DNA of 64,000 nt from Aestuariicoccus sp032586235. GTDB lineage: Bacteria > Pseudomonadota > Alphaproteobacteria > Rhodobacterales > Rhodobacteraceae. A program made the position numbers and the translations under genes. The stretch covers positions 248,001 to 312,000 of the forward strand of contig NZ_JAWHTD010000001.1 in the NCBI RefSeq assembly GCF_032586235.1, read 5' to 3'. Shown here piece by piece: positions 8,518 to 16,706 of this stretch (positions are counted from its first letter, which is position 1; every line of letters starts with the position of its first letter). The notes beneath the pieces were generated by a model. That model did not search any database. It saw only the letters and a program-made list of their open reading frames with translations, and had not been told where the DNA came from.

Positions 8518-8976
8518 ATGAAGCTGGATGAGATGGATCGCCGAATCCTACGGGTCCTGCAGCGCGCGGGCCGCATGTCCAATGCGGACCTTTCCGAAGA
8601 AGTGAACCTGTCGCCCTCGGCCTGTCATCGCCGGGTGCAGCGGCTCGAGGAATCGGGGATGATCCGCGATTACGTGGCGCTGCTGGATGCGCGCAAGCTG
8701 GGCCTTTCCTCGACCGTTTTTGTCGAAATCACGCTGAACACGCAGGCCGACGAGGTGCTCGAGGCATTCGAAAAGGCGGTATCACGCGTGCCCGAGGTGC
8801 TCGAATGCCATCTGATGGCGGGCACCGCCGATTACATCCTCAAGATTGTCGCCGAAAGCACCGAGGATTTCGCCCGCATCCACCGCCAGTACCTGACCCG
8901 CCTGCCCGGGGTGGCGCAGATGCAATCCTCGTTCGCGCTGCGCACGGTTTTCAAGACGACGGCCCTGCCGGTCTGA
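8518..8976 (+). CDS. Lrp/AsnC family transcriptional regulator, probable regulator of ald
   Basis: 152 residues. It has an N-terminal winged helix (MDRRILRVLQRAGRMSNADLSEEVNLSPSACHRRVQRLEESGMI, in pieces over residues 4-48) and a C-terminal RAM ligand-binding domain (VLECHLMAGTADYILKIVAES). Such proteins are octameric sensors of amino acids. Divergent placement next to alanine dehydrogenase suggests it is the alanine-responsive activator of that gene (AldR-like), but the ligand cannot be read from sequence. Confidence 0.93.
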   Translation: MKLDEMDRRILRVLQRAGRMSNADLSEEVNLSPSACHRRVQRLEESGMIRDYVALLDARKLGLSSTVFVEITLNTQADEVLEAFEKAVSRVPEVLECHLMAGTADYILKIVAESTEDFARIHRQYLTRLPGVAQMQSSFALRTVFKTTALPV

Positions 8977-9088
8977 CGGCCGGTCGTTCGAATTTTCATT
9001 AATTTTCCGTCGCTGGGCCGTCCGGCTTAACGAACGCTTTGCTGTCCTTGCCCCAGAACGACCCTGAAAGCGCGGGGCGGGGCAAGCG

Positions 9089-10093
9089 ATGGTCTTTTCG
9101 ATCGAGGCAGAGGATAGCGAATTCGCCGTGTCGACGGGCAACAACGTCAACACGGCCAACGGGCAGTCGCGGTTCGACCATCCGCCCAACGCCAGCAAGG
9201 ATCTGGTGATCACCGCGGTCGAAGGCGATTCCGACCCGCGCCTGTTCGAGGTCGGCGATACCTATGACATCAGCTGGGGCGGGGCGGGCGGCGGCGGCAC
9301 CATCCTGAACGCCACCGTGGTGCGCAGCGACGATCCCTCCGACGGCGGCAGCGGCGGCGTGCTGGTGTTCGAAGGGGTGGATGAGAACGGCGATACGGCG
9401 CAGGTGGTCTGGACCCCCGGCGACGATCTGGAGGATTGGTACTGGGCCCAATACCGCCCCTCATCGCGGCCCGAGTTCCGCACGACCGACCAGAACAGCA
9501 GCTTTGATTACGAGGTCGTCTGTTTCGAAAAAACCGTCCGGCTCGCCACGCCGCGCGGCTGGCAGCCGGTGTCGTCCTTGCGGGTGGGCCAGACCGTCTG
9601 CACCTGGGACGGCGCGCGGCGCGTGGTGCGCTGGGTCGGCCGCAAGACCGTCGCGGCGACGGAAAACGCCGCCCCGATCCGGTTTGCGCCGGGAACCATC
9701 GGGAATGCCGCACCGATCAAGCTGTCGCCGCAGCACCGGGTGATGATCGCCTCGCCGCAGGCCGAACTGCACTTTGGCGCATCCGAGGTGCTGGTGCCCG
9801 CCATCGGGCTCGTGGATGGCCGCAGGGTGCGCCGGGTGCAGCGGCAGAACGTGACTTATGTGCATATCCTGCTGGACCGCCACGATATTCTGATCGCCGA
9901 GGGCGCGCCCTGCGAAAGCCTGCTGCCGGGGGACCGCAGCGGCGCAATCCTCTCCGCCCACGACCGCGCGGACATCCGCCGCGTTCTGGGCCCCGACAGC
10001 CACATCCCCGCCCGCCCCATCCTGCGCCGGCGCGAGGCGGCGACGCTTGTGGCGTCCTGCCGCGTCCCACTGCGGGAACAGGCGGTGTTCTGA
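9089..10093 (+). CDS. Hint-domain (Hedgehog/intein-type) protein
   Basis: 334 residues. The first ~145 residues are Asp- and Gly-rich with no signal peptide or recognised domain. From about residue 148 there is a Hint_2 domain of the kind common in Rhodobacterales: a Cys start in EVVCFEKTVRLATPRGWQP, the LRVGQTVCTWDGARRVV turn, LSPQHRVMI with the conserved His, and VTYVHILLDRHDILIAEGAP. Hint domains can self-cleave at the Cys, but the role of bacterial Hint_2 proteins is unknown. It stands alone between the Lrp gene and the GMC oxidoreductase, which starts 56 nt later. Confidence 0.85.
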   Translation: MVFSIEAEDSEFAVSTGNNVNTANGQSRFDHPPNASKDLVITAVEGDSDPRLFEVGDTYDISWGGAGGGGTILNATVVRSDDPSDGGSGGVLVFEGVDENGDTAQVVWTPGDDLEDWYWAQYRPSSRPEFRTTDQNSSFDYEVVCFEKTVRLATPRGWQPVSSLRVGQTVCTWDGARRVVRWVGRKTVAATENAAPIRFAPGTIGNAAPIKLSPQHRVMIASPQAELHFGASEVLVPAIGLVDGRRVRRVQRQNVTYVHILLDRHDILIAEGAPCESLLPGDRSGAILSAHDRADIRRVLGPDSHIPARPILRRREAATLVASCRVPLREQAVF

Positions 10094-10149
10094 CATTGCC
10101 CCTCGGCCGGGTCTGCGCCATTCTGCGCGCGGCATCGGGGGGACGGCAC

Positions 10150-11733
10150 TTGACCTGGGATCACATCGTCATCGGCGCGGGCAGCGCGGGCTGCGTTCTG
10201 GCAAAACGGCTGAGCGAGGCGGGCCGCCGCGTCCTGCTGCTCGAGGCCGGGGGGCGCGACAATTACCATTGGGTGCATATCCCGATGGGCTATCTTTACT
10301 GCATCGGCAATCCGCGCACCGACTGGCTTTACCGCACGGCCCAGGAACCGGGACTGAACGGGCGCTCGCTGCTTTACCCGCGCGGCAAGGTGCTGGGGGG
10401 CTGTTCGTCGATCAACGGGATGCTCTACCTGCGCGGCCAGGCCGCCGATTATGACGGCTGGCGGCAGATGGGCCTGCCCGGCTGGGGCTGGGACGACGTG
10501 CTGCCGTTCTTCAAACGGTCCGAGGATTACGTCGAGGGCCCGTCGGACATGCACGGGGCCGGGGGCGAATGGCGGGTCGAGAACCAGCGCCTGCATTGGG
10601 ACGTGCTGGACCACTGGATGGACGCCGCCGCCGCCGCCGGGCTGCCGAGAGTGACCGATTTCAACACCGGCGACACCGAGGGCGTCGGCTATTTCCGGGT
10701 GAACCAGCGCAACGGCTGGCGTATGAACACCGCCAAGGCGTTCCTGCGCACCACCTCGACCGACCGGCTGAAGGTGGAAACCCAGGCGCATGTGCAAGAG
10801 CTGCTTTTCGATGGCGCGCGGGTGACCGGCGTGGCCTACCAGCGCGACGGCCAGCGGATCGAGGCGCGGGCCGAGGGCGACGTGATCCTGTCGGCGGGCG
10901 CAATCGGATCGCCGCAGATCCTGCAATTGTCCGGGCTGGGGCCGGGGGCGCTGTTGCAGGAGCACGGGATCGCGGTCAGGCGCGATATCGAGGGGATCGG
11001 TGCCAACCTTCAGGACCATCTGCAATTGCGCTGCGCCTGGCGGCTGACCGGGGCCAAGACGCTGAACACCATGGCCAATTCGCTGATCGGCAAGGCGAAG
11101 ATCGCCGCCGAATACGCGCTGAAACGCACCGGCCCGATGTCGATGGCGCCGTCGCAGTTGGGCGCTTTCGCGCGCTCGCGCGAGGGGCTGGCGACGCCGG
11201 ATCTGGAATACCATGTCCAGCCGCTGTCGCTGGATGCCTTCGGCGAGCCGCTGCATAGTTTCCCTGCGATCACCGCCAGCGTCTGCAACCTGCGGCCCGA
11301 AAGCCGGGGCAGCGTGCGGATCGCCTCGGGGAATTTCCGCGACGCGCCGGTGATCGCACCGAACTATCTGAGCACCGAGGGCGACCGGCAGGTTGCGGCG
11401 GATTCGATCCGGCTGACCCGCCGGATCATGGCGCAAGAGCCGATGGCGCGTTACCAGCCCGATGAGATGCGGCCCGGTGCCGTGCTGGAAACCGATGCCG
11501 AGCTGGCCAAGGCTGCCGGCGACATCGGCACGACGATCTTTCATCCCGTGGGCACCGTGCGCATGGGCGCGGACGAGGCCGCGCCGCTGGATGCGGCGCT
11601 GCGGCTGCGCGGGGTCGAGAACCTGCGCGTGGTGGATGCCAGCGTCATGCCGACGATCACCAGCGGCAACACCAACGCGCCCACGATCATGATCGCGGAA
11701 AAGGCGGCGGCGATGATGCTTGAGGAAGGTTAG
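10150..11733 (+). CDS. GMC family FAD-dependent oxidoreductase (choline dehydrogenase-like)
   Basis: 527 residues. The N-terminal HIVIGAGSAGCVLAKRLSEAG binds FAD; PRGKVLGGCSSINGMLYLRG is GMC signature 1, VILSAGAIGSPQILQLSG is signature 2, and the C-terminal TTIFHPVGTVRMG carries the catalytic His, followed by NTNAPTIMIAEKAA. It should oxidise a primary or secondary alcohol; its substrate is unknown, and no betaine-pathway partner is nearby. Only TTG codons can start the frame (10096 or 10150). 10150 is preferred because a GGGGGGAC ribosome site lies 6 nt upstream and the product begins right before the Rossmann strand. Confidence 0.9.
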   Translation: MTWDHIVIGAGSAGCVLAKRLSEAGRRVLLLEAGGRDNYHWVHIPMGYLYCIGNPRTDWLYRTAQEPGLNGRSLLYPRGKVLGGCSSINGMLYLRGQAADYDGWRQMGLPGWGWDDVLPFFKRSEDYVEGPSDMHGAGGEWRVENQRLHWDVLDHWMDAAAAAGLPRVTDFNTGDTEGVGYFRVNQRNGWRMNTAKAFLRTTSTDRLKVETQAHVQELLFDGARVTGVAYQRDGQRIEARAEGDVILSAGAIGSPQILQLSGLGPGALLQEHGIAVRRDIEGIGANLQDHLQLRCAWRLTGAKTLNTMANSLIGKAKIAAEYALKRTGPMSMAPSQLGAFARSREGLATPDLEYHVQPLSLDAFGEPLHSFPAITASVCNLRPESRGSVRIASGNFRDAPVIAPNYLSTEGDRQVAADSIRLTRRIMAQEPMARYQPDEMRPGAVLETDAELAKAAGDIGTTIFHPVGTVRMGADEAAPLDAALRLRGVENLRVVDASVMPTITSGNTNAPTIMIAEKAAAMMLEEG

Positions 11734-11739
11734 CAAGGC

Positions 11740-11773
11740 TGACCTAATGTTTCGCGCGCGAAACATCGGGTCA
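11740..11773 (+). terminator. Terminator hairpin after the GMC gene
   Basis: A perfect 10-bp stem (ATGTTTCGCG/CGCGAAACAT, 11747-11766) is extended outward by TGACC/GGTCA. It begins 7 nt after the GMC stop. The rest of the 11734-11841 gap is unusually AT-rich and holds no gene. Confidence 0.75.
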
Positions 11774-11841
11774 GTAGGTATGAAATTTAACTTATTGATC
11801 CATTAGGGAAATTTAGGATTTCCTTAAGGTGGCGCACGGTG

Positions 11842-13206
11842 CTAGCCAGGCATCTCCCACCAGATCCCAGCGGCGCTGCTGCGCTCTTTCAGCGTGGGCA
11901 TACGCCTGCGCGGGGGCCGCAGGCCGCTCAGGAACAGGTTGCCCAGATCGTCCAGCAGCCCCCGGTCGTGCGCATAGGTGTTGTGGTTGAGCGAGAAAAG
12001 CTCTGTCCCGACGGCGGTCACGTCGATGGTGTCGATATCGGGCACCACCACCGGCCCCGTGGCCGGCACGTCGCCCGCGCGCGGATGCCCGCCGCGGATC
12101 GTCTCGGAGGCCATCAGCGCCAGATCCGACGCGCAGGCATAAAGCGTGACACCCTTCGCATGACGGGTGAAATGCTGCGCGATGCCCTTGAAGACTTCGG
12201 CGTCCACGTCGGGTGCTGCGAGGATCAACTGGTCGATCACCTTGTCGGTGCGGGCAGAGAGTTTCGTGCCTGCGCGGGTCACAAGCTCTGCCAGCGCGGC
12301 ATTGCCCATGGAATGCGCCACGACGTGCAGCTTGTCGATGCCGGGTGTCGTCAGCACCAGGTCGAGGAAGGCGTCGAGATGCGTGACCGCCCCGCGCGCC
12401 GCGTCCATATCGGCCACGTAAGAGGCGACGCCGCCCGTGCTGGGCCAGCTGTAGGCAAAGGCGGGGCCGTCGAACCCCAGATCGTGCGCCAGCTGCGCGG
12501 CGCGGTACATGGCGGTCTGAAAGGTCGTGTTGAAGCCGTGGATATAAAGAAACGCGGTGTCATCGTAATTGCGCGCGGCATGGGCGGCCTCGGCGGCCAA
12601 AGCGGTGAAATCGTCGGGTTCCAGGATCTCCGTCCGATGAATGGTAAAGTGTTTCGCCGGATCCTCGTCCTCGCGCCAGAGGGTGATCTTGAAGAGCGTA
12701 AATTCACGCGGGCGTTCCATGTGACCCAGACGGTGCGCCTCTTTCGGGATCGTGATGTCGGTGGCGCCGACGGTCAGATGCCCGGCACGGTCGGTGCCAA
12801 AGCCGGGGCCCGTGCCGGTTATGGCGGTGACGTTGCGGTCGGTGCCGAAAAAGATGCGCTGGACCCAGTAATCCTCGGATTCGGGCAGAGCCATTTCGAA
12901 CGGGTCGCCCGCGTCCTCATCGAAGGGCATCCCGAAGCCGTGGTTGAACCATTTCACGGTTTTGGAGGGCCTTCCGTCGCCGTCGTCCGGCGATGCGGCC
13001 TCCGGTTCGGCCGGGAGCGGGGCAGGCGCGCCGAAAGGGGCGGCTGCGGCCGGGGGCGGCGCGGCCTGTTGTTGTTGTTGCTGTTGCTGTTGTGGCGGTG
13101 GTTTGTCGGCCTCGGGCGGCGGCGCGCTGCTGCGCAGGGCGAACAAGACGAAGGCCAGCAAGGCCAGAAGGACAAGGCAAACGATCCAGAAAATCGGGTC
13201 GGTCAT
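11842..13206 (-). CDS. Alpha/beta hydrolase (DUF900-type) with N-terminal TM helix and polyglutamine tract
   Basis: 454 residues. MTDPIFWIVCLVLLALLAFVLF is a single N-terminal membrane anchor, followed by a low-complexity linker with nine consecutive Gln and many Pro and Ala (about 30-75). The catalytic part has FLYIHGFNTTFQTAMYRAAQ and the nucleophile elbow VVAHSMGNAALAEL, the DUF900 hydrolase pattern, with a probable acid in LAAPDVDAEVF and His near the end in LNHNTYAHDRG. It is likely an esterase tethered to the inner membrane, with unknown substrate. The ATG at 13206 is used because the upstream six codons lack a ribosome site. It lies downstream of rpsU, behind a terminator. Confidence 0.8.
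   Translation of the reverse strand: MTDPIFWIVCLVLLALLAFVLFALRSSAPPPEADKPPPQQQQQQQQQAAPPPAAAAPFGAPAPLPAEPEAASPDDGDGRPSKTVKWFNHGFGMPFDEDAGDPFEMALPESEDYWVQRIFFGTDRNVTAITGTGPGFGTDRAGHLTVGATDITIPKEAHRLGHMERPREFTLFKITLWREDEDPAKHFTIHRTEILEPDDFTALAAEAAHAARNYDDTAFLYIHGFNTTFQTAMYRAAQLAHDLGFDGPAFAYSWPSTGGVASYVADMDAARGAVTHLDAFLDLVLTTPGIDKLHVVAHSMGNAALAELVTRAGTKLSARTDKVIDQLILAAPDVDAEVFKGIAQHFTRHAKGVTLYACASDLALMASETIRGGHPRAGDVPATGPVVVPDIDTIDVTAVGTELFSLNHNTYAHDRGLLDDLGNLFLSGLRPPRRRMPTLKERSSAAGIWWEMPG
13066..13092 (-). repeat. CAA/CAG trinucleotide repeat encoding nine glutamines
   Basis: Nine consecutive Gln codons, seven CAA and two CAG on the coding strand, inside the linker of the hydrolase at 11842-13206. 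A near-pure triplet run in a GC-rich genome that otherwise uses CAG is prone to slippage, which would change the length in frame. Confidence 0.9.
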
Positions 13207-13282
13207 GGGGCGATCCAGACGCAATTACCAAAAGGTGAATGGATCGAGTATGCCACAACCGTGGCATCGCGCCAGCCCCAAG

Positions 13283-13325
13283 AGACGACAAACCCCCGAA
13301 AGGCGCAGGCCCCGGGGGTCGTCTT
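13283..13325 (-). terminator. rpsU terminator
   Basis: A long stem pairs AGACGAC with GTCGTCT and CCCCCG with CGGGGG around a GC loop. It lies between the rpsU stop (13353) and the downstream hydrolase start (13206) on the same strand, so it should end the rpsU transcript. Confidence 0.7.
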
Positions 13326-13352
13326 GTGACTTTTCAAGTGCTGAAAAGCTGC

Positions 13353-13559
13353 TTAGAGCAGACCTTCGCGCTGTGCCTTTTTACGAGCCAGCTTGCGGGC
13401 CCGGCGGATCGCCTCGGCCTTCTCGCGCGCTTTTTTCTCGGACGGCTTCTCGAAATGTTGCTTGAGCTTCATTTCGCGGAACACGCCTTCGCGCTGCAGC
13501 TTCTTCTTCAGGGCACGGAGCGCCTGATCGACATTGTTGTCGCGAACACTAACCTGCAT
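13353..13559 (-). CDS. rpsU: 30S ribosomal protein S21
   Basis: 68 residues. MQVSVRDNNVDQALRALKKK followed by a basic helix (REGVFREMKLKQHFEKPSEK, KKAREKAEAIRRARK) is S21. It is a small-subunit protein that helps base pairing of mRNA with 16S rRNA at initiation. AGGTGGTGACAACC precedes the ATG. It is divergent from COQ9, with 114 bp between them. Confidence 0.97.
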   Translation of the reverse strand: MQVSVRDNNVDQALRALKKKLQREGVFREMKLKQHFEKPSEKKAREKAEAIRRARKLARKKAQREGLL

Positions 13560-13673
13560 GTGGTTGTCACCACCTTTCTAAGTTGAGTTGCAAGGATTTG
13601 CAGGAGGTGGCCGTATAGCAAAGCCGCCTTAAGTTGTCTAGGGTGCGAAACACCGAAGAAAACGGGGGATCCG

Positions 13674-14369
13674 ATGACCGAAACCGATGCGACACCCGAT
13701 GCCGACGCGCTGCTGGACGCCGCGCTGATGCATGTGGCCTTCGATGGCTGGTCCGAGACCGCGTTCAAGGCGGCGGTGGCCGACACCGGCATGGATCCGG
13801 TACTGGCGCGGTCGCTTTGTCCGCGCGGGGCGGTGGATCTGGCGATGGCCTTCCACCGGCGCGGCGACGACGCGATGGTCGAGCGGCTGGCGGCAACGGA
13901 CATGACGGGGATGCGGTTCCGCGACAAGGTGGCGCTGGCGGTCAGGCTGCGGCTCGAGGCGGTCGAGGACCGCGAGGCGGTTCGGCGGGGCACGACGCTC
14001 TTCGCGCTGCCGATGCATGCGGCGGACGGGGCCAGGCTGATCTGGGGCACGGCGGACCGCATCTGGACCGCGCTGGGCGACACGTCGGACGACGTGAACT
14101 GGTACACCAAGCGCGCGACGCTGTCGGGGGTCTATTCGGCGACGGTGCTCTATTGGCTGGGGGACGATTCGCTGGATCATCAGGCGACGTGGGAGTTTCT
14201 GGACCGCCGGATCGACGACGTGATGCGGATCGAGGGGCTGAAGGCCAGCGCGCGCAAGAACCCGCTGCTAAGCCGGCTGATGGCCGGGCCCGACATGGTG
14301 CTGTCGCGGATCCGCGCGCCACGCGCGGCGGCGGACATTCCGGGCCAGTGGGGCGGCAAGGGCCGCTGA
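13674..14369 (+). CDS. COQ9 family protein (ubiquinone biosynthesis)
   Basis: 231 residues. The N-terminal TetR-like helical half (LLDAALMHVAFDGWSETAFK) and the C-terminal COQ9 half (GTADRIWTALGDTSDDVNWY, TKRATLSGVYSATVLYWL) are both present. COQ9 binds lipid and supports the hydroxylation steps of ubiquinone synthesis. The W-x(5)-D-x(3)-DxNWYTKRxxLxxVY pattern is diagnostic. It is divergent from rpsU and followed by a hairpin at 14380. Confidence 0.93.
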   Translation: MTETDATPDADALLDAALMHVAFDGWSETAFKAAVADTGMDPVLARSLCPRGAVDLAMAFHRRGDDAMVERLAATDMTGMRFRDKVALAVRLRLEAVEDREAVRRGTTLFALPMHAADGARLIWGTADRIWTALGDTSDDVNWYTKRATLSGVYSATVLYWLGDDSLDHQATWEFLDRRIDDVMRIEGLKASARKNPLLSRLMAGPDMVLSRIRAPRAAADIPGQWGGKGR

Positions 14370-14379
14370 GCGTGCCGCC

Positions 14380-14400
14380 GTCCCGGGCTTGACCCGGGAC
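14380..14400 (+). terminator. Terminator-like hairpin after COQ9
   Basis: A perfect 8-bp stem (GTCCCGGG/CCCGGGAC) with a 5-nt loop starts 10 nt after the COQ9 stop. The remaining gap to 14627 (about 230 bp) holds no recognisable gene. Confidence 0.65.
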
Positions 14401-14627
14401 CTCGTGGCCCGTCGACCAGGCTTGCCCGTTGAAGGCCTTTCCCTCACCGTGCGGATCGCATCGGCGTGGTCCTGATCGCCCGCCTTTCAACTCCGGCCAA
14501 GCTGGCGATAATAGGGTGACACGCGTGCCCGGCGCGCCCAAGACCGTTCAGCCTGCGCCCGCGCGGGCTGGGAATCGAGACAACCGGCGCGCGACGCGCC
14601 CACCCGACCAGACGAGAGGCCCGATCC

Positions 14628-15608
14628 GTGACCACAATGACCGCAGTCGAAATCACCCAGCCAGGCGGACCCGAGGTGCTGGCGCCCGTCACCCGGCCGG
14701 TGCCGGAACCGGGGCCGGGGCAGGTTCTGCTCAAGATCGCTTATGCGGGCGTGAACCGGCCCGACGCGCTGCAGCGCGCGGGCAACTATGCCCCGCCGCC
14801 GGGGGCGAGCGACCTGCCGGGGCTCGAGGCCTCGGGCCATGTGGCGGCGCTGGGCGAAGGCGTCACCGGGCTTGCGGTGGGCGACGCGGTCTGCGCGCTC
14901 TTGCCCGGCGGCGGCTATGCCGAATACGCGGTGACGCCCGCCGCGCATTGCCTGCCGGTGCCGCGGGGCATGGGCCTGAAAGAGGCCGCCTGCCTGCCCG
15001 AAACCTATTTCACCGTCTGGACCAACGTCTTCATGCGTGGCGGGCTGAAAGCGGGCGAGCGGTTCCTGGTGCATGGCGGCTCGTCCGGCATCGGCACGAC
15101 CGCGATCCAGCTGGCCAAGCATTTCGGCGCGCAGGTCTACGCCACCGCCGGATCGGCCGACAAATGCGCCGCCTGCGCGCGGCTGGGCGCGGACCGGGCG
15201 ATCAACTACCGCGAGGAGGATTTCGTCGAGGTGCTGCGCGCCGAGGGCGGGGCGAACCTGATCCTCGACATGGTGGGCGGCGATTACATCCCGCGCAACG
15301 TCAAGGCGCTGGCCGATGACGGGCGGCTGGTGCAGATCGCGTTCCTGCAGGGGCCCAAGGTCGCGCTGAATTTTGCGCCCGTGATGATGCGCCGGCTGAC
15401 GATCACCGGCAGCACCCTGCGCCCGCAAAGCGACGCCGCCAAGGCCGAGATCGCCAGCGCCCTGCGCGACCACGTCTGGCCGCTGCTGGATGCGGGCACG
15501 GTGGCGCCGGTGATGGATTCCGAATTCGCCCTGGCCGACGCGGCCGAGGCGCATCGGCGGATGGAAGGGTCCACGCATATCGGCAAGATCGTTCTGAAGG
15601 TTGCCTGA
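14628..15608 (+). CDS. NAD(P)H:quinone oxidoreductase, zinc-free medium-chain family (PIG3-like)
   Basis: 326 residues. It has a GroES-like N-terminal domain (LLKIAYAGVNRPDALQRAGNY) and a Rossmann domain with VHGGSSGIGTTAIQLAKHFGA. No structural zinc cysteines are seen, so it belongs with quinone reductases of the PIG3/TP53I3 type that reduce quinones with NADPH. The GTG at 14628 is chosen for GAGAGG 8 nt upstream; an ATG at 14637 is the alternative and changes only three residues. A hairpin follows at 15623. Confidence 0.88.
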   Translation: MTTMTAVEITQPGGPEVLAPVTRPVPEPGPGQVLLKIAYAGVNRPDALQRAGNYAPPPGASDLPGLEASGHVAALGEGVTGLAVGDAVCALLPGGGYAEYAVTPAAHCLPVPRGMGLKEAACLPETYFTVWTNVFMRGGLKAGERFLVHGGSSGIGTTAIQLAKHFGAQVYATAGSADKCAACARLGADRAINYREEDFVEVLRAEGGANLILDMVGGDYIPRNVKALADDGRLVQIAFLQGPKVALNFAPVMMRRLTITGSTLRPQSDAAKAEIASALRDHVWPLLDAGTVAPVMDSEFALADAAEAHRRMEGSTHIGKIVLKVA

Positions 15609-15622
15609 GAGCCCGGGCGAGA

Positions 15623-15645
15623 GGCCCCGGACCGGGTCCGGGGCC
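15623..15645. terminator. Bidirectional terminator between quinone reductase and DUF2189
   Basis: A perfect 10-bp inverted repeat (GGCCCCGGAC/GTCCGGGGCC) with a 3-nt loop lies in the 57-bp gap between converging genes. Confidence 0.75.
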
Positions 15646-15665
15646 ATGTCGGGCGCGCTGCCCTC

Positions 15666-16523
15666 TTATTTCACCGCGCGGCGGTAGAAATGCCAGGTGG
15701 CGTGGCCCAGCACCGGCAGGGTGATGATCAGTCCCAGCAGCATCGGCAGAGCGCCGATCACAAGGCCCGCGACGACGACCGCGCCCCAGCCCAGCACCAC
15801 GCGGGGGTTCTTGCGTGTGACCTCGATCGAGGTGGCGATCGCCACCGGCAGGCCGACATGCCGGTCGAGCAGCAGCGGGAAGGACACCACCGAAATCGCC
15901 AGCGCCACCAGCGCAAAGACCGCGCCGACGCCGCAGCCGATCACGATCATCGCCCAGCCGGCCCCGGTGCCCAGCACCTGGCGCATGAAGGTGCTCACGC
16001 TATCGGGCGGGGCGGTGCCGAGCGTCGCGCCATAGATCTCGGCCGCGGCCAGCATCCAGACCACGAACAGCGCCGTCAGGTAGAGCCCCAGCACCAGAAC
16101 CGCGCCGAAGCTGGGCGATTCCACCACCCGCAGCGCATCGAGCCAGCGGGCGCTTTCACCTGCCTCACGGCGGCGGCTGATCTCGTAAAGGCCGATGGCG
16201 GCCACCGGCCCCAGCAGAGCAAAGCCCGAGATCAGCGGGAAGAGCAGCGGCAGCATCTCCATCCGCAGGCCGATCCCGAAGAGCAACAGCCCGACGACCG
16301 GGTAGATCAGCACGATGAACATCACGTCGCTGCGGCTGGCCATGAAATCCTGCCAGCCGGCGCGCAGGGCCGCGCGGATGTCGTCGGTGCTCAGGGTTTG
16401 GACCTGCGGCGGGCGGGCGGTCTCGTCCCCGCCCAGCTCACGGGCCGAGGCGGCGAGGTGGCTGCCGGATTTTCCGAGGATTCTGGCTGTCCAGGACAGT
16501 GGGTTTCCGATGGTCCGGGCCAT
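15666..16523 (-). CDS. DUF2189 integral membrane protein
   Basis: 285 residues. After a ~50-residue cytoplasmic N-terminus (with VQTLSTDDIRAALRAGWQDF, the family's entry motif) there are six hydrophobic helices, including VMFIVLIYPVVGLLLFGIGL, ISGFALLGPVAAIGLYEISR and VVLGWGAVVVAGLVIGALPM. The pattern is that of DUF2189, inner-membrane proteins of unknown function often found near cytochrome oxidase or quinone genes. Here it sits between two quinone oxidoreductase genes, which may or may not matter. Confidence 0.87.
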   Translation of the reverse strand: MARTIGNPLSWTARILGKSGSHLAASARELGGDETARPPQVQTLSTDDIRAALRAGWQDFMASRSDVMFIVLIYPVVGLLLFGIGLRMEMLPLLFPLISGFALLGPVAAIGLYEISRRREAGESARWLDALRVVESPSFGAVLVLGLYLTALFVVWMLAAAEIYGATLGTAPPDSVSTFMRQVLGTGAGWAMIVIGCGVGAVFALVALAISVVSFPLLLDRHVGLPVAIATSIEVTRKNPRVVLGWGAVVVAGLVIGALPMLLGLIITLPVLGHATWHFYRRAVK

Positions 16524-16706
16524 GGCATAGCTCCTTTCGATATGCGCAGCGCATCCGTCCGAAGCCCGGCCATGACGCGCCGATGGCCAGACCGGTCAGC
16601 TGCGTCTATGTAGACATTATAACACGGAATCGCGCCGCGCCCGTTCACGCTTTGCAGAGCAGCCCGTGACGGGCGCGACCAGCACGTCCAGAGGAGGACC
16701 GAACCC

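Noticed and set aside
16604..16615. GTCTA-TG-TAGAC palindrome between DUF2189 and the Qor gene as an operator.
   Set aside because: Too short to stand out from chance in a 183-bp gap and no regulator is adjacent; mentioned only within the Qor entry.
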